A stretch of DNA of 64,000 nucleotides from Piscicola geometra. Taxonomy: Eukaryota; Annelida; Clitellata; Hirudinida; Piscicolidae. The stretch covers positions 899,001 through 963,000 of the forward strand of contig CALSEQ010000033.1 of the NCBI GenBank assembly GCA_943735955.1. Direction: 5' to 3'. Below are positions 15,260-30,600 of this stretch, piece by piece (the stretch's first letter is position 1; every line of letters starts with the position of its first letter). Below the pieces are notes generated by a model. The model worked only from the letters and a program-made list of their open reading frames with translations. It searched no databases and was not told the origin of the DNA. The translations under genes were made by a program, and so were the position numbers.

Positions 15260-18140
15260 AATATATGTTAATATGCAATATATGTAAATCTGCAATATAT
15301 GTAAATATGCAATATATGTAAATATGCAATATATGTAAATATCCAAATATGCAATATATGCAAATAGGCAATATATGCAAATATGCAATATATGTAAATA
15401 TGCAATATATGTAAATATGCAATATATGTAAATATGCAATATATGTAAATATGCAATATATGTAAATATGCAATATATGTAAATATGCAATATATGTTAA
15501 TATGCAGATAAGCAATATATGCAAATATGCAATATATGCAAATATGCAATATATGTAAATATGCAATATATGTAAATATGCAATATATGTAAATATGCAA
15601 TATATTCAAATATGCAATATATGTAAATATGCAATATATGTAAATATGCAATAAATGTAAATATGCAATATATGTAAATATGCAATATATGTAAATATGT
15701 AAATATGCAAAATATGTAAATATGCAATATATGTAAATATGCAATTTATATAAATATGCAAATATGCAAATATGCAATATATGCAAATATGCAATATATG
15801 TAAACATGCAATATATGTAAATATGCAATATATGTAAATATGCAATATATGTAAATATGCAATATATGTAAATATGCAATATATGTAAATATGCTATATA
15901 TGTAAATATGCAATATATGTAAATATGCAATATATGTAATTATGCAATATATCTAAATATGCAATATATGTAAATATGCAATATATGTAAATATGCAAAT
16001 ATGCAATATATGCAAATATGCAATATATGCAAATATGCAATATATGTAAATATGCAATATATGTAAATATGCAATATATGTAAATATGCAATATATGTAA
16101 ATATGCAATATATGTAAATATGCAATATATGTAAATATGCAATATATGTAAATATGCAATATATGTAAATATGCAATATATGTAAATATGCAATATATGT
16201 AAATATGCAATATATGTAAATATGCAATATATGTAAATATGCAATATATGTAAATATGCAATATATGTAAATATGCAATATATGTAAATATGCAATATAT
16301 GTAAATATGCAAATATGCAATATATGCAAATTTGCAATATATGCAAATATGCAATATATGTAAATATGCAATATATGTAAATATGCAATATCTGTAAAAA
16401 TGCAATATATGTAAATATGCAATATATGAAAATAAGCAATATATGTAAATATGCAAATATGCAATATATGCAAATATGCAATTCATGCAAATATGCAATA
16501 TATGTAAATATGCAATATATGTAAATATGCAATATATGTAAATATGCAATATATGTAAATATGCAATATATGTATATATGCAATATATGTAAATATGCAA
16601 TATATGCAAATATGCAATACATGTAAATATGCAATATGTGTAAATATGCAATATATGTAAATATGCAATATATGTAAATATGCAATATATGTATATATGC
16701 AATATATGTAAATATGCAATATATGTTAATATGCAATATATGTAAATCTGCAATATATGTAAATATGCAATATATGTAAATATGCAATATATGTAAATAT
16801 CCAAATATGCAATATATGCAAATAGGCAATATATGCAAATATGCAATATATGTAAATATGCAATATATGTAAATATGCAATATATGTAAATATGCAATAT
16901 ATGTAAATATGCAATATATGTAAATATGCAATATATGTTAATATGCAGATAAGCAATATATGCAAATATGCAATATATGCAAATATGCAATATATGTAAA
17001 TATGCAATATATGTAAATATGCAATATATGTAAATATGCAATATATTCAAATATGCAATATATGTAAATATGCAATATATGTAAATATGCAATAAATGTA
17101 AATATGCAATATATGTAAATATGCAATATATGTAAATATGTAAATATGCAAAATATGTAAATATGCAATATATGTAAATATGCTATTTATATAAATATGC
17201 AAATATGCAAATATGCAATATATGCAAATATGCAATATATGTAAACATGCAATATATGTAAATATGCAATATATGTAAATATGCAATATATGTAAATATG
17301 CAATATATGTAAATATGCAATATATGTAAATATGCTATATATGTAAATATGCAATATATGTAAATATGCAATATATGTAATTATGCAATATATCTAAATA
17401 TGCAATATATGTAAGTATGCAATATATGTAAATATGCAAATATGCAATATATGCAAATATGCAATATATGCAAATATGCAATATATGTAAATATGCAATA
17501 TATGTAAATATGCAATATATGTAAATATGCAATATATGTAAATATGCAATATATGTAAATATGCAATATATGTAAATATGCAATATATGTAAATATGCAA
17601 TATATGTAAATATGCAATATATGTAAATATGCAATATATGTAAATATGCAATATATGTAAATATGCAATATATGTAAATATGCAATATATGTAAATATGC
17701 AATATATGTAAATATGCAAATATGCAATATATGCAAATTTGCAATATATGCAAATATGCAATATATGTAAATATGCAATATATGTAAATATGCAATATCT
17801 GTAAAAATGCAATATATGTAAATATGCAATATATGAAAATATGCAATATATGTAAATATGCAAATATGCAATATATGCAAATATGCAATTCATGCAAATA
17901 TGCAATATATGTAAATATGCAATATATGTAAATATGCAATTTATGTAAATATGCAATATATGTAAATATGCAATATATGTATATATGCAATATATGTAAA
18001 TATGCAATATATGTTAATATGCAATATATGTAAATATGCAATATATGTAAATATGCAATATATGTAAATATGCAATATATGTAAATATGCAAATATGCAA
18101 TATATGCAAATATGCAATATATGCAAATATGCAATATATG
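15260..18140 (+). repeat. 1,441-bp tandem duplication
   Basis: Marker pairs show two successive copies. GCAGATAAG lies at 15504 and 16945 (1,441 apart) and ATCTAAATAT at 15951 and 17392 (1,441). TGTAAATC lies at 15283 and 16741 (1,458, one unit more). ATTCATG lies at 16481 and 17888, and TCTGTAAAAA at 16391 and 17798 (both 1,407, two units fewer). The copies run roughly 15,260-16,720 and 16,720-18,140. Their differences are mostly whole 17-bp units, suggesting duplication followed by single-unit slippage. The boundaries are approximate. Confidence 0.8.
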
Positions 18141-18379
18141 TAAATATGCAATATATATAAATATGCAATATATGTAAATATGCAATATATGTAAATATGC
18201 AATGTATGTAAATATGCAATATATGTAAATATGCAATATATGAAAATATGCAATATATGTAAATATGCAAATATGCAATATAAGCAAATATGCAATATAT
18301 GCAAATATGCAATATATGTAAATATGCAATATATGTAAATATGCAATATATGTAAATTTGCAATATATGTAAATATGCA

Positions 18380-19565
18380 ATATATGTAAAGATGCAATAT
18401 ATGTAAATATGCAATATATGTAAATATGAAATTATGCAATATATGCAAAAATGCAATATATGCAAATATGCAATATATGTAAATATGCAATTTATGTAAA
18501 TATGCAATATATGTAAATATGCAATATATTTAAATATGCAATATATGTAAATATGCAATAAATGTAAATATGCAATATATGTAAATATGCAATATATGTA
18601 AATATGCAATATATGTAAATATGCAATATATGTAAATATGTAAATATGCAATATATGTAAATATGCAATATATGTAAATATGCAATATATGTAAATATGC
18701 AATATATATAAATATGCAAATATGCAAATATGCAATATATGCAAATATGCAATATATGTAAACATGCAATATATGTAAATATGCAATATATGTAAATATG
18801 CAATATATGTAAATATGCAATATATGTAAATATGCAATATATGTAAATATGCTATATATGTAAATATGCAATATATGTAAATATGCAATATATGTAATTA
18901 TGCAATATATGTAAATATGCAATATATGTAAATATGCAATATATGTAACTATGCAATATATGTAAATATGCAATATATGTAAAGATGCAATATATGTAAA
19001 TATGCAATATATGTAAATATGAAATTATGCAATATATGCAAAAATGCAATATATGCAAATATGCAATATATGTAAATATGCAATTTATGTAAATATGCAA
19101 TATATGTAAATATGCAATATATTTAAATATGCAATATATGTAAATATGCAATAAATGTAAATATGCAATATATGTAAATATGCAATATATGTAAATATGC
19201 AATATATGTAAATATGCAATATATGTAAATATGTAAATATGCAATATATGTAAATATGCAATATATGTAAATATGCAATATATGTAAATATGCAATATAT
19301 ATAAATATGCAAATATGCAAATATGCAATATATGCAAATATGCAATATATGTAAACATGCAATATATGTAAATATGCAATATATGTAAATATGCAATATA
19401 TGTAAATATGCAATATATGTAAATATGCAATATATGTAAATATGCTATATATGTAAATATGCAATATATGTAAATATGCAATATATGTAATTATGCAATA
19501 TATGTAAATATGCAATATATGTAAATATGCAATATATGTAACTATGCAATATATGTAAATATGCA
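18380..19565 (+). repeat. 593-bp tandem duplication
   Basis: Three independent markers repeat at exactly 593 bp: GATGC of a TAAAGATG unit at 18391 and 18984, GAAATTATG at 18428 and 19021, and GTAACT at 18945 and 19538. The copies are about 18,380-18,972 and 18,973-19,565. No internal length difference is visible, so the duplication looks recent. Each copy carries one TGTAAACA unit (18,757-18,764 in the first). Confidence 0.85.
18757..18764 (+). other. TGTAAACA variant unit (forkhead-type core)
   Basis: One substitution turns TGTAAATA into TGTAAACA, the strongest forkhead-family DNA core (RYMAAYA); ordinary units carry the weaker GTAAATA. The same variant appears once per local repeat in several places, for example near 11885, 12563, 15803, 17243 and 19350. 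The motif is certain; any role is speculative. Confidence 0.35.
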
Positions 19566-20366
19566 ATATATGTAAATATGCAATAAATGTAAAGATGCAA
19601 TTTATGTAAATATGCAAATATGCAATATATGCAAATATGCAATATATGCAAATATGCAATATATGTAAATATGCAATATATGTAAATATGCAATATATGT
19701 AAATATGCAATATATGTAAATATGCAATATAAGTAAATATGCAATATATGTAAATATGCAATATATGTAAATATGCAATATATGTAAATATGCAATATAT
19801 GTAAATATGCAATATATGTAAATATGCAATATATGTAAATATGCAATATATGTAAATATGCAATATATGTAAATATGCAATATATGTAAATATGCAATAT
19901 ATGTAAATATGCAATATATGTAAATATGCAATATATGTAAATATGCAATATATGTAAATATGCAATATATGTAAATATGCAAATATGCAATATATGCAAA
20001 TTTGCAATATATGCAAATATGCAATATATGTAAATATGCAATTTATGTAAATATGCAATATATGTAAATATGCAATATATTTAAATATGCAATATATGTA
20101 AATTTGCAATAAATGTAAATATGCAATATATGTAAATATGCAATATATGTAAATATGCAATATATGTAAATATGCAATATATGTAAATATGCAAATATGC
20201 AATATATGCAAATATGCAATATATGCAAATATGCAATATATGTAAATATGCAATATATATAAATATGCAATATATGTAAATATGCAATATATGTAAATAT
20301 GCAATGTATGTAAATATGCAATATATGTAAATATGCAATATATGAAAATATGCAATATATGTAAAT

Positions 20367-20408
20367 ATGCAAATATGCAATATATGCAAATATGCAATAT
20401 ATGCAAAT
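20367..20408 (+). other. Triplet of octamer motifs ATGCAAAT at 17-bp spacing
   Basis: The sequence ATGCAAAT occurs at 20367-20374, 20384-20391 and 20401-20408, one in the half-unit junction and one in each C unit. ATGCAAAT is the consensus octamer for POU-domain (Oct-type) proteins in animals. The same triplet recurs at many cassettes in the window; normal units have ATGTAAAT, one base off. The motif is certain; binding is only inferred and matters only if the host has such proteins. Confidence 0.5.
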
Positions 20409-20581
20409 ATGCAATATATGTAAATATGCAATATATGTAAATATGCAATATATGTAAATTTGCAATATATGTAAATATGCAATATATGTAAAGATGCAAT
20501 ATATGTAAATATGCAATATATGTAAATATGCAATATATGTAAATATGCAATATATGTAAATATGCAATATATGTAAATATC
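20370..20581 (+). repeat. Type example of the 212-bp, 12.5-unit higher-order repeat
   Basis: Order of elements read directly: half-unit CAAATATG (20370-20377), two C units (20378-20411), two N, one unit ending TAAATTTG, one N, one ending TAAAGATG, then N units up to the next half-unit, which follows a unit ending ATC. That makes 12 full units plus 8 bp, or 212 bp. Upstream, a unit with GAAAATATG lies one N before the half-unit. Positions within the repeat carry their own variants, as in true higher-order repeats. Confidence 0.85.
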
Positions 20582-23500
20582 CAAATATGCAATATATGCA
20601 AATATGCAATATATGCAAATATGCAATATATGTAAATATGCAATATATGTAAATATGCAATATATGTAAATATGCAATATATGTAAATATGCAATATATG
20701 TAAATATGCAATATATGTAAATATGCAATATATGAAAATATTCAATATATGTAAATATGCAAATATGCAATATATGCAAATATGCAATATATGCAAATAT
20801 GCAATTTATGTAAATATGCAATATATGTAAATATGCAATATATTTAAATATGCAATATATGTAAATATGCAATAAATGTAAATATGCAATATATGTAAAT
20901 ATGCAATATATGTAAATATGCAATATATGTAAATATGCAATATATGTAAATATGTAAATATGCAATATATGTAAATATGCAATATATGTAAATATGCAAT
21001 ATATATAAATATGCAAATATGCAAATATGCAATATATGCAAATATGCAATATATTTAAACATGCAATATATGTAAATATGCAATATATGTAAATATGCAA
21101 TATATGTAAATATGCAATATATGTAAATATGCAATATATGTAAATATGCTATATATGTAAATATGCAATATATGTAAATATGCAATATATGTAATTATGC
21201 AATATATGTAAATATGCAATATATGTAAATATGCAATATATGTAACTATGCAATATATGTAAACATGCAATATATGTAAATATGCAATAAATGTAAAGAT
21301 GCAATTTATGTAAATATGCAAATATGCAATATATGCAAATATGCAATATATGCAAATATGCAATATATGTAAATATGCAATATATGTAAATATGCAATAT
21401 ATGTAAATATGCAATATATGTAAATATGCAATATATGTAAATATGCAATATATGTAAATATGCAATATATGTAAATATGCAATATATGTAAATATGCAAT
21501 ATATGTAAATATGCAATATATGTAAATATCCAAATATGCAATATATGCAAATATGCAATATATGCAAATATGCAATATATGTAAATATGCAATATATGTA
21601 AATATGCAATATATGTAAATATGCAATATATGTAAATATGCAATATATGTAAATATGCAATATATGTAAATATGCAATATATGAAAATATTCAATATATG
21701 TAAATATGCAAATATGCAATATATGCAAATATGCAATATATGCAAATATGCAATTTATGTAAATATGCAATATATGTAAATATGCAATATATTTAAATAT
21801 GCAATATATGTAAATATGCAATAAATGTAAATATGCAATATATGTAAATATGCAATATATGTAAATATGCAATATATGTAAATATGCAATATATGTAAAT
21901 ATGTAAATATGCAATATATGTAAATATGCAATATATGTAAATATGCAATATATATAAATATGCAAATATGCAAATATGCAATATATGCAAATATGCAATA
22001 TATTTAAACATGCAATATATGTAAATATGCAATATATGTAAATATGCAATATATGTAAATATGCAATATATGTAAATATGCAATATATGTAAATATGCTA
22101 TATATGTAAATATGCAATATATGTAAATATGCAATATATGTAATTATGCAATATATGTAAATATGCAATATATGTAAATATGCAATATATGTAACTATGC
22201 AATATATGTAAACATGCAATATATGTAAATATGCAATAAATGTAAAGATGCAATTTATGTAAATATGCAAATATGCAATATATGCAAATATGCAATATAT
22301 GCAAATATGCAATATATGTAAATATGCAATATATGTAAATATGCAATATATGTAAATATGCAATATATGTAAATATGCAATATATGTAAATATGCAATAT
22401 ATGTAAATATGCAATATATGTAAATATGCAATATATGTAAATATGCAATATATGTAAATATGCAATATATGTAAATATGCAATATATGTAAATATGCAAT
22501 ATATGTAAATATGCAATATATGTAAATATGCAATATATGTAAATATGCAAATATGCAATATATGCAAATTTGCAATATATGCAAATATGCAATATATGTA
22601 AATATGCAATTTATGTAAATATGCAATATATGTAAATATGCAATATATTTAAATATGCAATATATGTAAATTTGCAATAAATGTAAATATGCAATATATG
22701 TAAATATGCAATATATGTAAATATGCAATATATGTAAATATGCAATATATGTAAATATGCAAATATGCAATATATGCAAATATGCAATATATGCAAATAT
22801 GCAATATATGTAAATATGCAATATATATAAATATGCAATATATGTAAATATGCAATATATGTAAATATGCAATGTATGTAAATATGCAATATATGTAAAT
22901 ATGCAATATATGAAAATATGCAATATATGTAAATATGCAAATATGCAATATATGCAAATATGCAATATATGCAAATATGCAATATATGTAAATATGCAAT
23001 ATATGTAAATATGCAATATATGTAAATTTGCAATATATGTAAATATGCAATATATGTAAAGATGCAATATATGTAAATATGCAATATATGTAAATATGCA
23101 ATATATGTAAATATGCAATATATGTAAATATGCAATATATGTAAATATCCAAATATGCAATATATGCAAATATGCAATATATGCAAATATGCAATATATG
23201 TAAATATGCAATATATGTAAATATGCAATATATGTAAATATGCAATATATGTAAATATGCAATATATGTAAATATGCAATATATGTAAATATGCAATATA
23301 TGAAAATATTCAATATATGTAAATATGCAAATATGCAATATATGCAAATATGCAATATATGCAAATATGCAATTTATGTAAATATGCAATATATGTAAAT
23401 ATGCAATATATTTAAATATGCAATATATGTAAATATGCAATAAATGTAAATATGCAATATATGTAAATATGCAATATATGTAAATATGCAATATATGTAA

Positions 23501-24650
23501 ATATGCAATATATGTAAATATGTAAATATGCAATATATGTAAATATGCAATATATGTAAATATGCAATATATATAAATATGCAAATATGCAAATATGCAA
23601 TATATGCAAATATGCAATATATTTAAACATGCAATATATGTAAATATGCAATATATGTAAATATGCAATATATGTAAATATGCAATATATGTAAATATGC
23701 AATATATGTAAATATGCTATATATGTAAATATGCAATATATGTAAATATGCAATATATGTAATTATGCAATATATGTAAATATGCAATATATGTAAATAT
23801 GCAATATATGTAACTATGCAATATATGTAAACATGCAATATATGTAAATATGCAATAAATGTAAAGATGCAATTTATGTAAATATGCAAATATGCAATAT
23901 ATGCAAATATGCAATATATGCAAATATGCAATATATGTAAATATGCAATATATGTAAATATGCAATATATGTAAATATGCAATATATGTAAATATGCAAT
24001 ATATGTAAATATGCAATATATGTAAATATGCAATATATGTAAATATGCAATATATGTAAATATGCAATATATGTAAATATGCAATATATGTAAATATGCA
24101 ATATATGTAAATATGCAATATATGTAAATATGCAATATATGTAAATATGCAATATATGTAAATATGCAATATATGTAAATATGCAATATATGTAAATATG
24201 CAATATATGTAAATATGCAATATATGTAAATATGCAATATATGTAAATATGCAATATATGTAAATATGCAATATATGTAAATATGCAAATATGCAATATA
24301 TGCAAATTTGCAATATTTGCAAATATGCAATATATGTAAATATGCAATATATGTAAATATGCAATATATGTAAAAATGCAATATATGTAAATATGCAATA
24401 TATGAAAATATGCAATATATGTAAATATGCAAATATGCAATATATGCATATATGCAATATATGCAAATATGCAATATATGTAAATATGCAATATATGTAA
24501 ATATGCAGTATATGTAAATATGCAATATATGTAAATATGCAATATATGTATATATGCAATATATGTAAATATGCAATATATGTTAATATGCAATATATGT
24601 AAATATGCAATATATGTAAATATGCAATATATGTAAATATGCAATATATG

Positions 24651-27600
24651 TTAATATGCAAATATGCAATATATGCAAATATGCAATATATGCAAATATG
24701 CAATATATTTAAATATGCAATATATATAAATATGCAATATATGTAAATATGCAATATATGTAAATATGCAATGTATGTAAATATGCAATATATGTAAATA
24801 TGCAATATAAGAAAATATGCAATATATGTAAATATGCAAATATGCAATATATGCAAATATGCAATATATGCAAATATGCAATATATGTAAATATGCAATA
24901 TATGTAAATATGCAATATATGTAAATTTGCAATATATGTAAATATGCAATATATGTAAAGATGCAATATATGTAAATATGCAATATATGTAAATATGAAA
25001 TTATGCAATATATGCAAAAATGCAATATATGCAAATATGCAATATATGTAAATATGCAATTTATGTAAATATGCAATATATGTAAATATGCAATATATTT
25101 AAATATGCAATATATGTAAATATGCAATATATGTAAATATGCAATATATGTAAATACGCAATATATGTAAATATGCAATATATGTAAATATGCAATATAT
25201 GTAAATATGCAATATATGTAAATATGCAATATATGTAAATATGCAATATATGTAAATATGCAAATATGCAATATATGCAAATTTGCAATATATGCAAATA
25301 TGCAATATATGTAAATATGCAATATATGTAAATATGCAATATATGTAAAAATGCAATATATGTAAATATGCAATATATGAAAATATGCAATATATGTAAA
25401 TATGCAAATATGCAATATATGTAAATATGCAATATATGCAAATATGCAATATATGTAAATATGCAATATATGTAAATATGCAATATATGTAAATATGCAA
25501 TATATGTAAATATGCAATATATGTATATATGCAATATATGTATATATGCAATATATGTGAATATGCAATATATGTTAATATGCAATATATGTAAATATGC
25601 AATATATGTAAATATGCAATATATGTAAATATGAAATATATGTAAATATCCAAATATGCAATATATGCAAATAGGCAATATATGCAAATATGCAATATAT
25701 GTAAATATGCAATATATGTAAATATGCAATATATGTAAATATGCAATATATGTAAATATGCAATATATGTAAATATGCAATATATGTAAATATGCAATAT
25801 ATGTTAATATGCAGATAAGCAATATATGCAAATATGCAATATATGCAAATATGCAATATATGTAAATATGCAATATATGTAAATATGCAATATATGTAAA
25901 TATGCAATATATTCAAATATGCAATATATGTAAATATGCAATATATGTAAATATGCAATAAATGTAAATATGCAATATATGTAAATATGCAATATATGTA
26001 AATATGTAAATATGCAAAATATGTAAATATGCAATATATGTAAATATGCAATATATATAAATATGCAAATATGCAAATATGCAATATATGCAAATATGCA
26101 ATATATGTAAACATGCAATATATGTAAATATGCAATATATGTAAATATGCAATATATGTAAATATGCAATATATGTAAATATGCAATATATGTAAATATG
26201 CTATATATGTAAATATGCAATATATGTAAATATGCAATATATGTAATTATGCAATATATGTAAATATGCAATATATGTAAATATGCAATATATGTAAATA
26301 TGCAATATATGTAAATATGCAATATATGTAAATATGCAATATATGTAAATATGCAATAAATGTAAATATGCAATATATGTAAATATGCAAATATGCAATA
26401 TATGCAAATATGCAATATATGTAAATATGCAATATATGTAAATATGCAATATATGTAAATATGCAATATATGTAAATATGCAATATATGTAAATATGCAA
26501 TATATGTAAATATGCAATATATGTAATTATGCAATATATGTAAATATGCAATATATGTAAATATGCAATATATGTAAATATGCAATATATGTAAATATGC
26601 AATATATGTAAATATGCAATATATGTAAATATGCAATATATGTAAATATGCAAATATGCAATATATGCAAATTTGCAATATATGCAAATATGCAATATAT
26701 GTAAATATGCAATATATGTAAATATGCAATATATGTAAAAATGCAATATATGTAAATATGCAATATATGAAAGTATGCAATATATGTAAATATGCAAATA
26801 TGCAATATATGCAAATATGCAATATATGCAAATATGCAATATATGTAAATATGCAATATATGTAAATATGCAATCTATGTAAATATGCAATATATGTAAA
26901 TATGCAATATATGTATATATGCAATATATGTAAATATGCAATATATGTTAATATGCAATATATGTAAATATGCAATATATGTAAATATGCAATATATGTA
27001 AATATGCAATATATGTAAATATGCAAATATGCAATATATGCAAATATGCAATATATGCAAATATGCAATATATGTAAATATGCAATATATATAAATATGC
27101 AATATATGTAAATATGCAATATATGTAAATATGCAATGTATGTAAATATGCAATATATGTAAATATGCAATATATGAAAATATGCAATATATGTAAATAT
27201 GCAAATATGCAATATATGCAAATATGCAATATATGCAAATATGCAATATATGTAAATACGCAATATATGTAAATATGCAATATATGTAAATTTGCAACAT
27301 ATGTAAATATGCAATATATGTAAAGATGCAATATATGTAAATATGCAATATATGTAAAGATGCAATATATGTAAATATGCAATATATGTAAATATGAAAT
27401 TATGCAATATATGCAAAAATGCAATATATGCAAATATGCAATATATGTAAATATGCAATTTATGTAAATATGCAATATATGTAAATATGCAATATATTTA
27501 AATATGCAATATATGTAAATATGCAATATATGTAAATATGCAATATATGTAAATATGCAATATATGTAAATATGCAATATATGTAAATATGCAATATATG

Positions 27601-30600
27601 TAAATATGCAATATATGTAAATATGCAATATATGTAAATATGCAATATATGTAAATATGCAAATATGCAATATATGCAAATTTGCAATATATGTAAATAT
27701 GCAATATATGTAAATATGCAATATATGTAAATATGCAATATATGTAAATATGCAATATATGTAAATATGCAATATATGTAATTATGCAATATATGTAAAT
27801 ATGCAATATATGTAAATATGCAATATATGTAAATATGCAATATATGTAAAGATGCAATATATGTAAATATGCAATATATGTAAAGATGCAATATATGTAA
27901 ATATGCAATATATGTAAATATGAAATTATGCAATATATGCAAAAATGCAATATATGCAAATATGCAATATATGTAAATATGCAATTTATGTAAATATGCA
28001 ATATATGTAAATATGCAATATATTTAAATATGCAATATATGTAAATATGCAATATATGTAAATATGCAATATATGTAAATATGCAATATATGTAAATATG
28101 CAATATATGTAAATATGCAATATATGTAAATATGCAATATATGTAAATATGCAATATATGTAAATATGCAATATATGTAAATATGCAAATATGCAATATA
28201 TGCAAATTTGCAATATATGCAAATATGCAATATATGTAAATATGCAATATATGTAAATATGCAATATATGTAAATATGCAATATATGTAAATGTGCAATA
28301 TATGTAAATATGCAATATATGTAAATATGCAATATATGTAATTATGCAATATATGTAAATATGCAATATATGTAAATATGCAATATATGTAAATATGCAA
28401 TATATGTAAATATGCAATATATGTAAATATGCAATATATGTAAATATGCAATATATGTAAATATGCAAATATGCAATATATGCAAATTTGCAATATATGC
28501 AAATATGCAATATATGTAAATATGCAATATATGTAAATATGCAATATATGTAAAAATGCAATATATGTAAATATGCAATATATGAAAATATGCAATATAT
28601 GTAAATATGCAAATATGCAATATATGCAAATATGCAATATATGCAAATATGCAATATATGTAAATATGCAATATATGTAAATATGCAATCTATGTAAATA
28701 TGCAATATATGTAAATATGCAATATATGTATATATGCAATATATGTAAATATGCAATATATGTTAATATGCAATATATGTAAATATGCAATATATGTAAA
28801 TATGCAATATATGTAAATATGCAATATATGTAAATATGCAAATATGCAATATATGCAAATATGCAATATATGCAAATATGCAATATATGTAAATATGCAA
28901 TGTATATAAATATGCAATATATGTAAATATGCAATATATGTAAATATGCAATGTATGTAAATATGCAATATATGTAAATATGCAATAAATGAAAATATGC
29001 AATATATGTAAATATGCAAATATGCAATATATGCAAATATGCAATATATGCAAATATGCAATATATGTAAATATGCAATATATGTAAATATGCAATATAT
29101 GTAAATTTGCAACATATGTAAATATGCAATATATGTAAAGATGCAATATATGTAAATATGCAATATATGTAAATATGAAATTATGCAATATATGCAAAAA
29201 TGCAATATATGCAAATATGCAATATATGTAAATATGCAATTTATGTAAATATGCAATATATGTAAATATGCGATATATTTAAATATGCAATATATGTAAA
29301 TATGCAATATATGTAAATATGCAATATATGTAAATATGCAATATATGTAAATATGCAATATATGTAAATAAGCAATATATGTAAATATGCAATATATGTA
29401 AATATGCAATATATGTAAATATGCAATATATGTAAATATGCAAATATGCAATATATGCAAATTTGCAATATATGCAAATATGCAATATATGTAAATATGC
29501 AATATATGTAAATATGCAATATATGTAAAAATGCAATATATGTAAATATGCAATATATGAAAATATGCAATATATGTAAATATGCAAATATGCAATATAT
29601 GTAAATATGCAATATATGCAAATATGCAATATATGTAAATATGCAATATATGTAAATATGCAATATATGTGAATATGCAATATATGTAAATATGCAATAT
29701 ATGTATATATGCAATATATGTAAATATGCAATATATGTTAATATGCAATATATGCAAATATGCAATATATGTAAATATGCAATATATGTAAATATGCAAT
29801 ATATGTAAATATGCAATATATGTAAATATGCAATATATGTAAATATGCAATATATGTAAATATGCAATATATGTAATTATGCAATATATGTAAATATGCA
29901 ATATATGTAAATATGCAATATATGTAAATATGCAATATATGTAAATATGCAATATATGTAAATATGCAATATATGTAAATATGCAATATATGTAAATATG
30001 CAAATATGCAATATATGCAAATTTGCAATATATGCAAATATGCAATATATGTAAATATGCAATATATGTAAATATGCAATATATGTAAAAATGCAATATA
30101 TGTAAATATGCAATATATGAAAATATGCAATATATGTAAATATGCAAATATGCAATATATGCAAATATGCAATATATGCAAATATGCAATATATGTAAAT
30201 ATGCAATATATGTAAATATGCAATCTATGTAAATATGCAATATATGTAAATATGCAATATATGTATATATGCAATATATGTAAATATGCAATATATGTTA
30301 ATATGCAATATATGTAAATATGCAATATATGTAAATATGCAATATATGTAAATATGCAATATATGTAAATATGCAAATATGCAATATATGCAAATATGCA
30401 ATATATGCAAATATGCAATATATGTAAATATGCAATAGATATAAATATGCAATATATGTAAATATGCAATATATGTAAATATGCAATGTATGTAAATATG
30501 CAATATATGTAAATATGCAATATATGAAAATATGCAATATATGTAAATATGCAAATATGCAATATATGCAAATATGCAATATATGCAAATATGCAATATA

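Larger units (their letters stand above)
19566..24650 (+). repeat. Nested 949-, 1,619- and 2,568-bp duplications
   Basis: The marker GAAAATATTCAAT has its TTCAAT at 20741, 21690 and 23309: spacings 949 and 1,619, together 2,568. Blocks 20,081-21,100 and 22,649-23,668 are the same by translation of the open strand over 339 residues, with no change seen. A 113-residue stretch is the same in three places (20,844, 21,793, 23,412). The layout fits an older 2.57-kb duplication in which one copy gained a 949-bp internal duplication. Long runs of unmodified N units occur, for example about 22,320-22,540 and 23,930-24,280. Confidence 0.82.
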
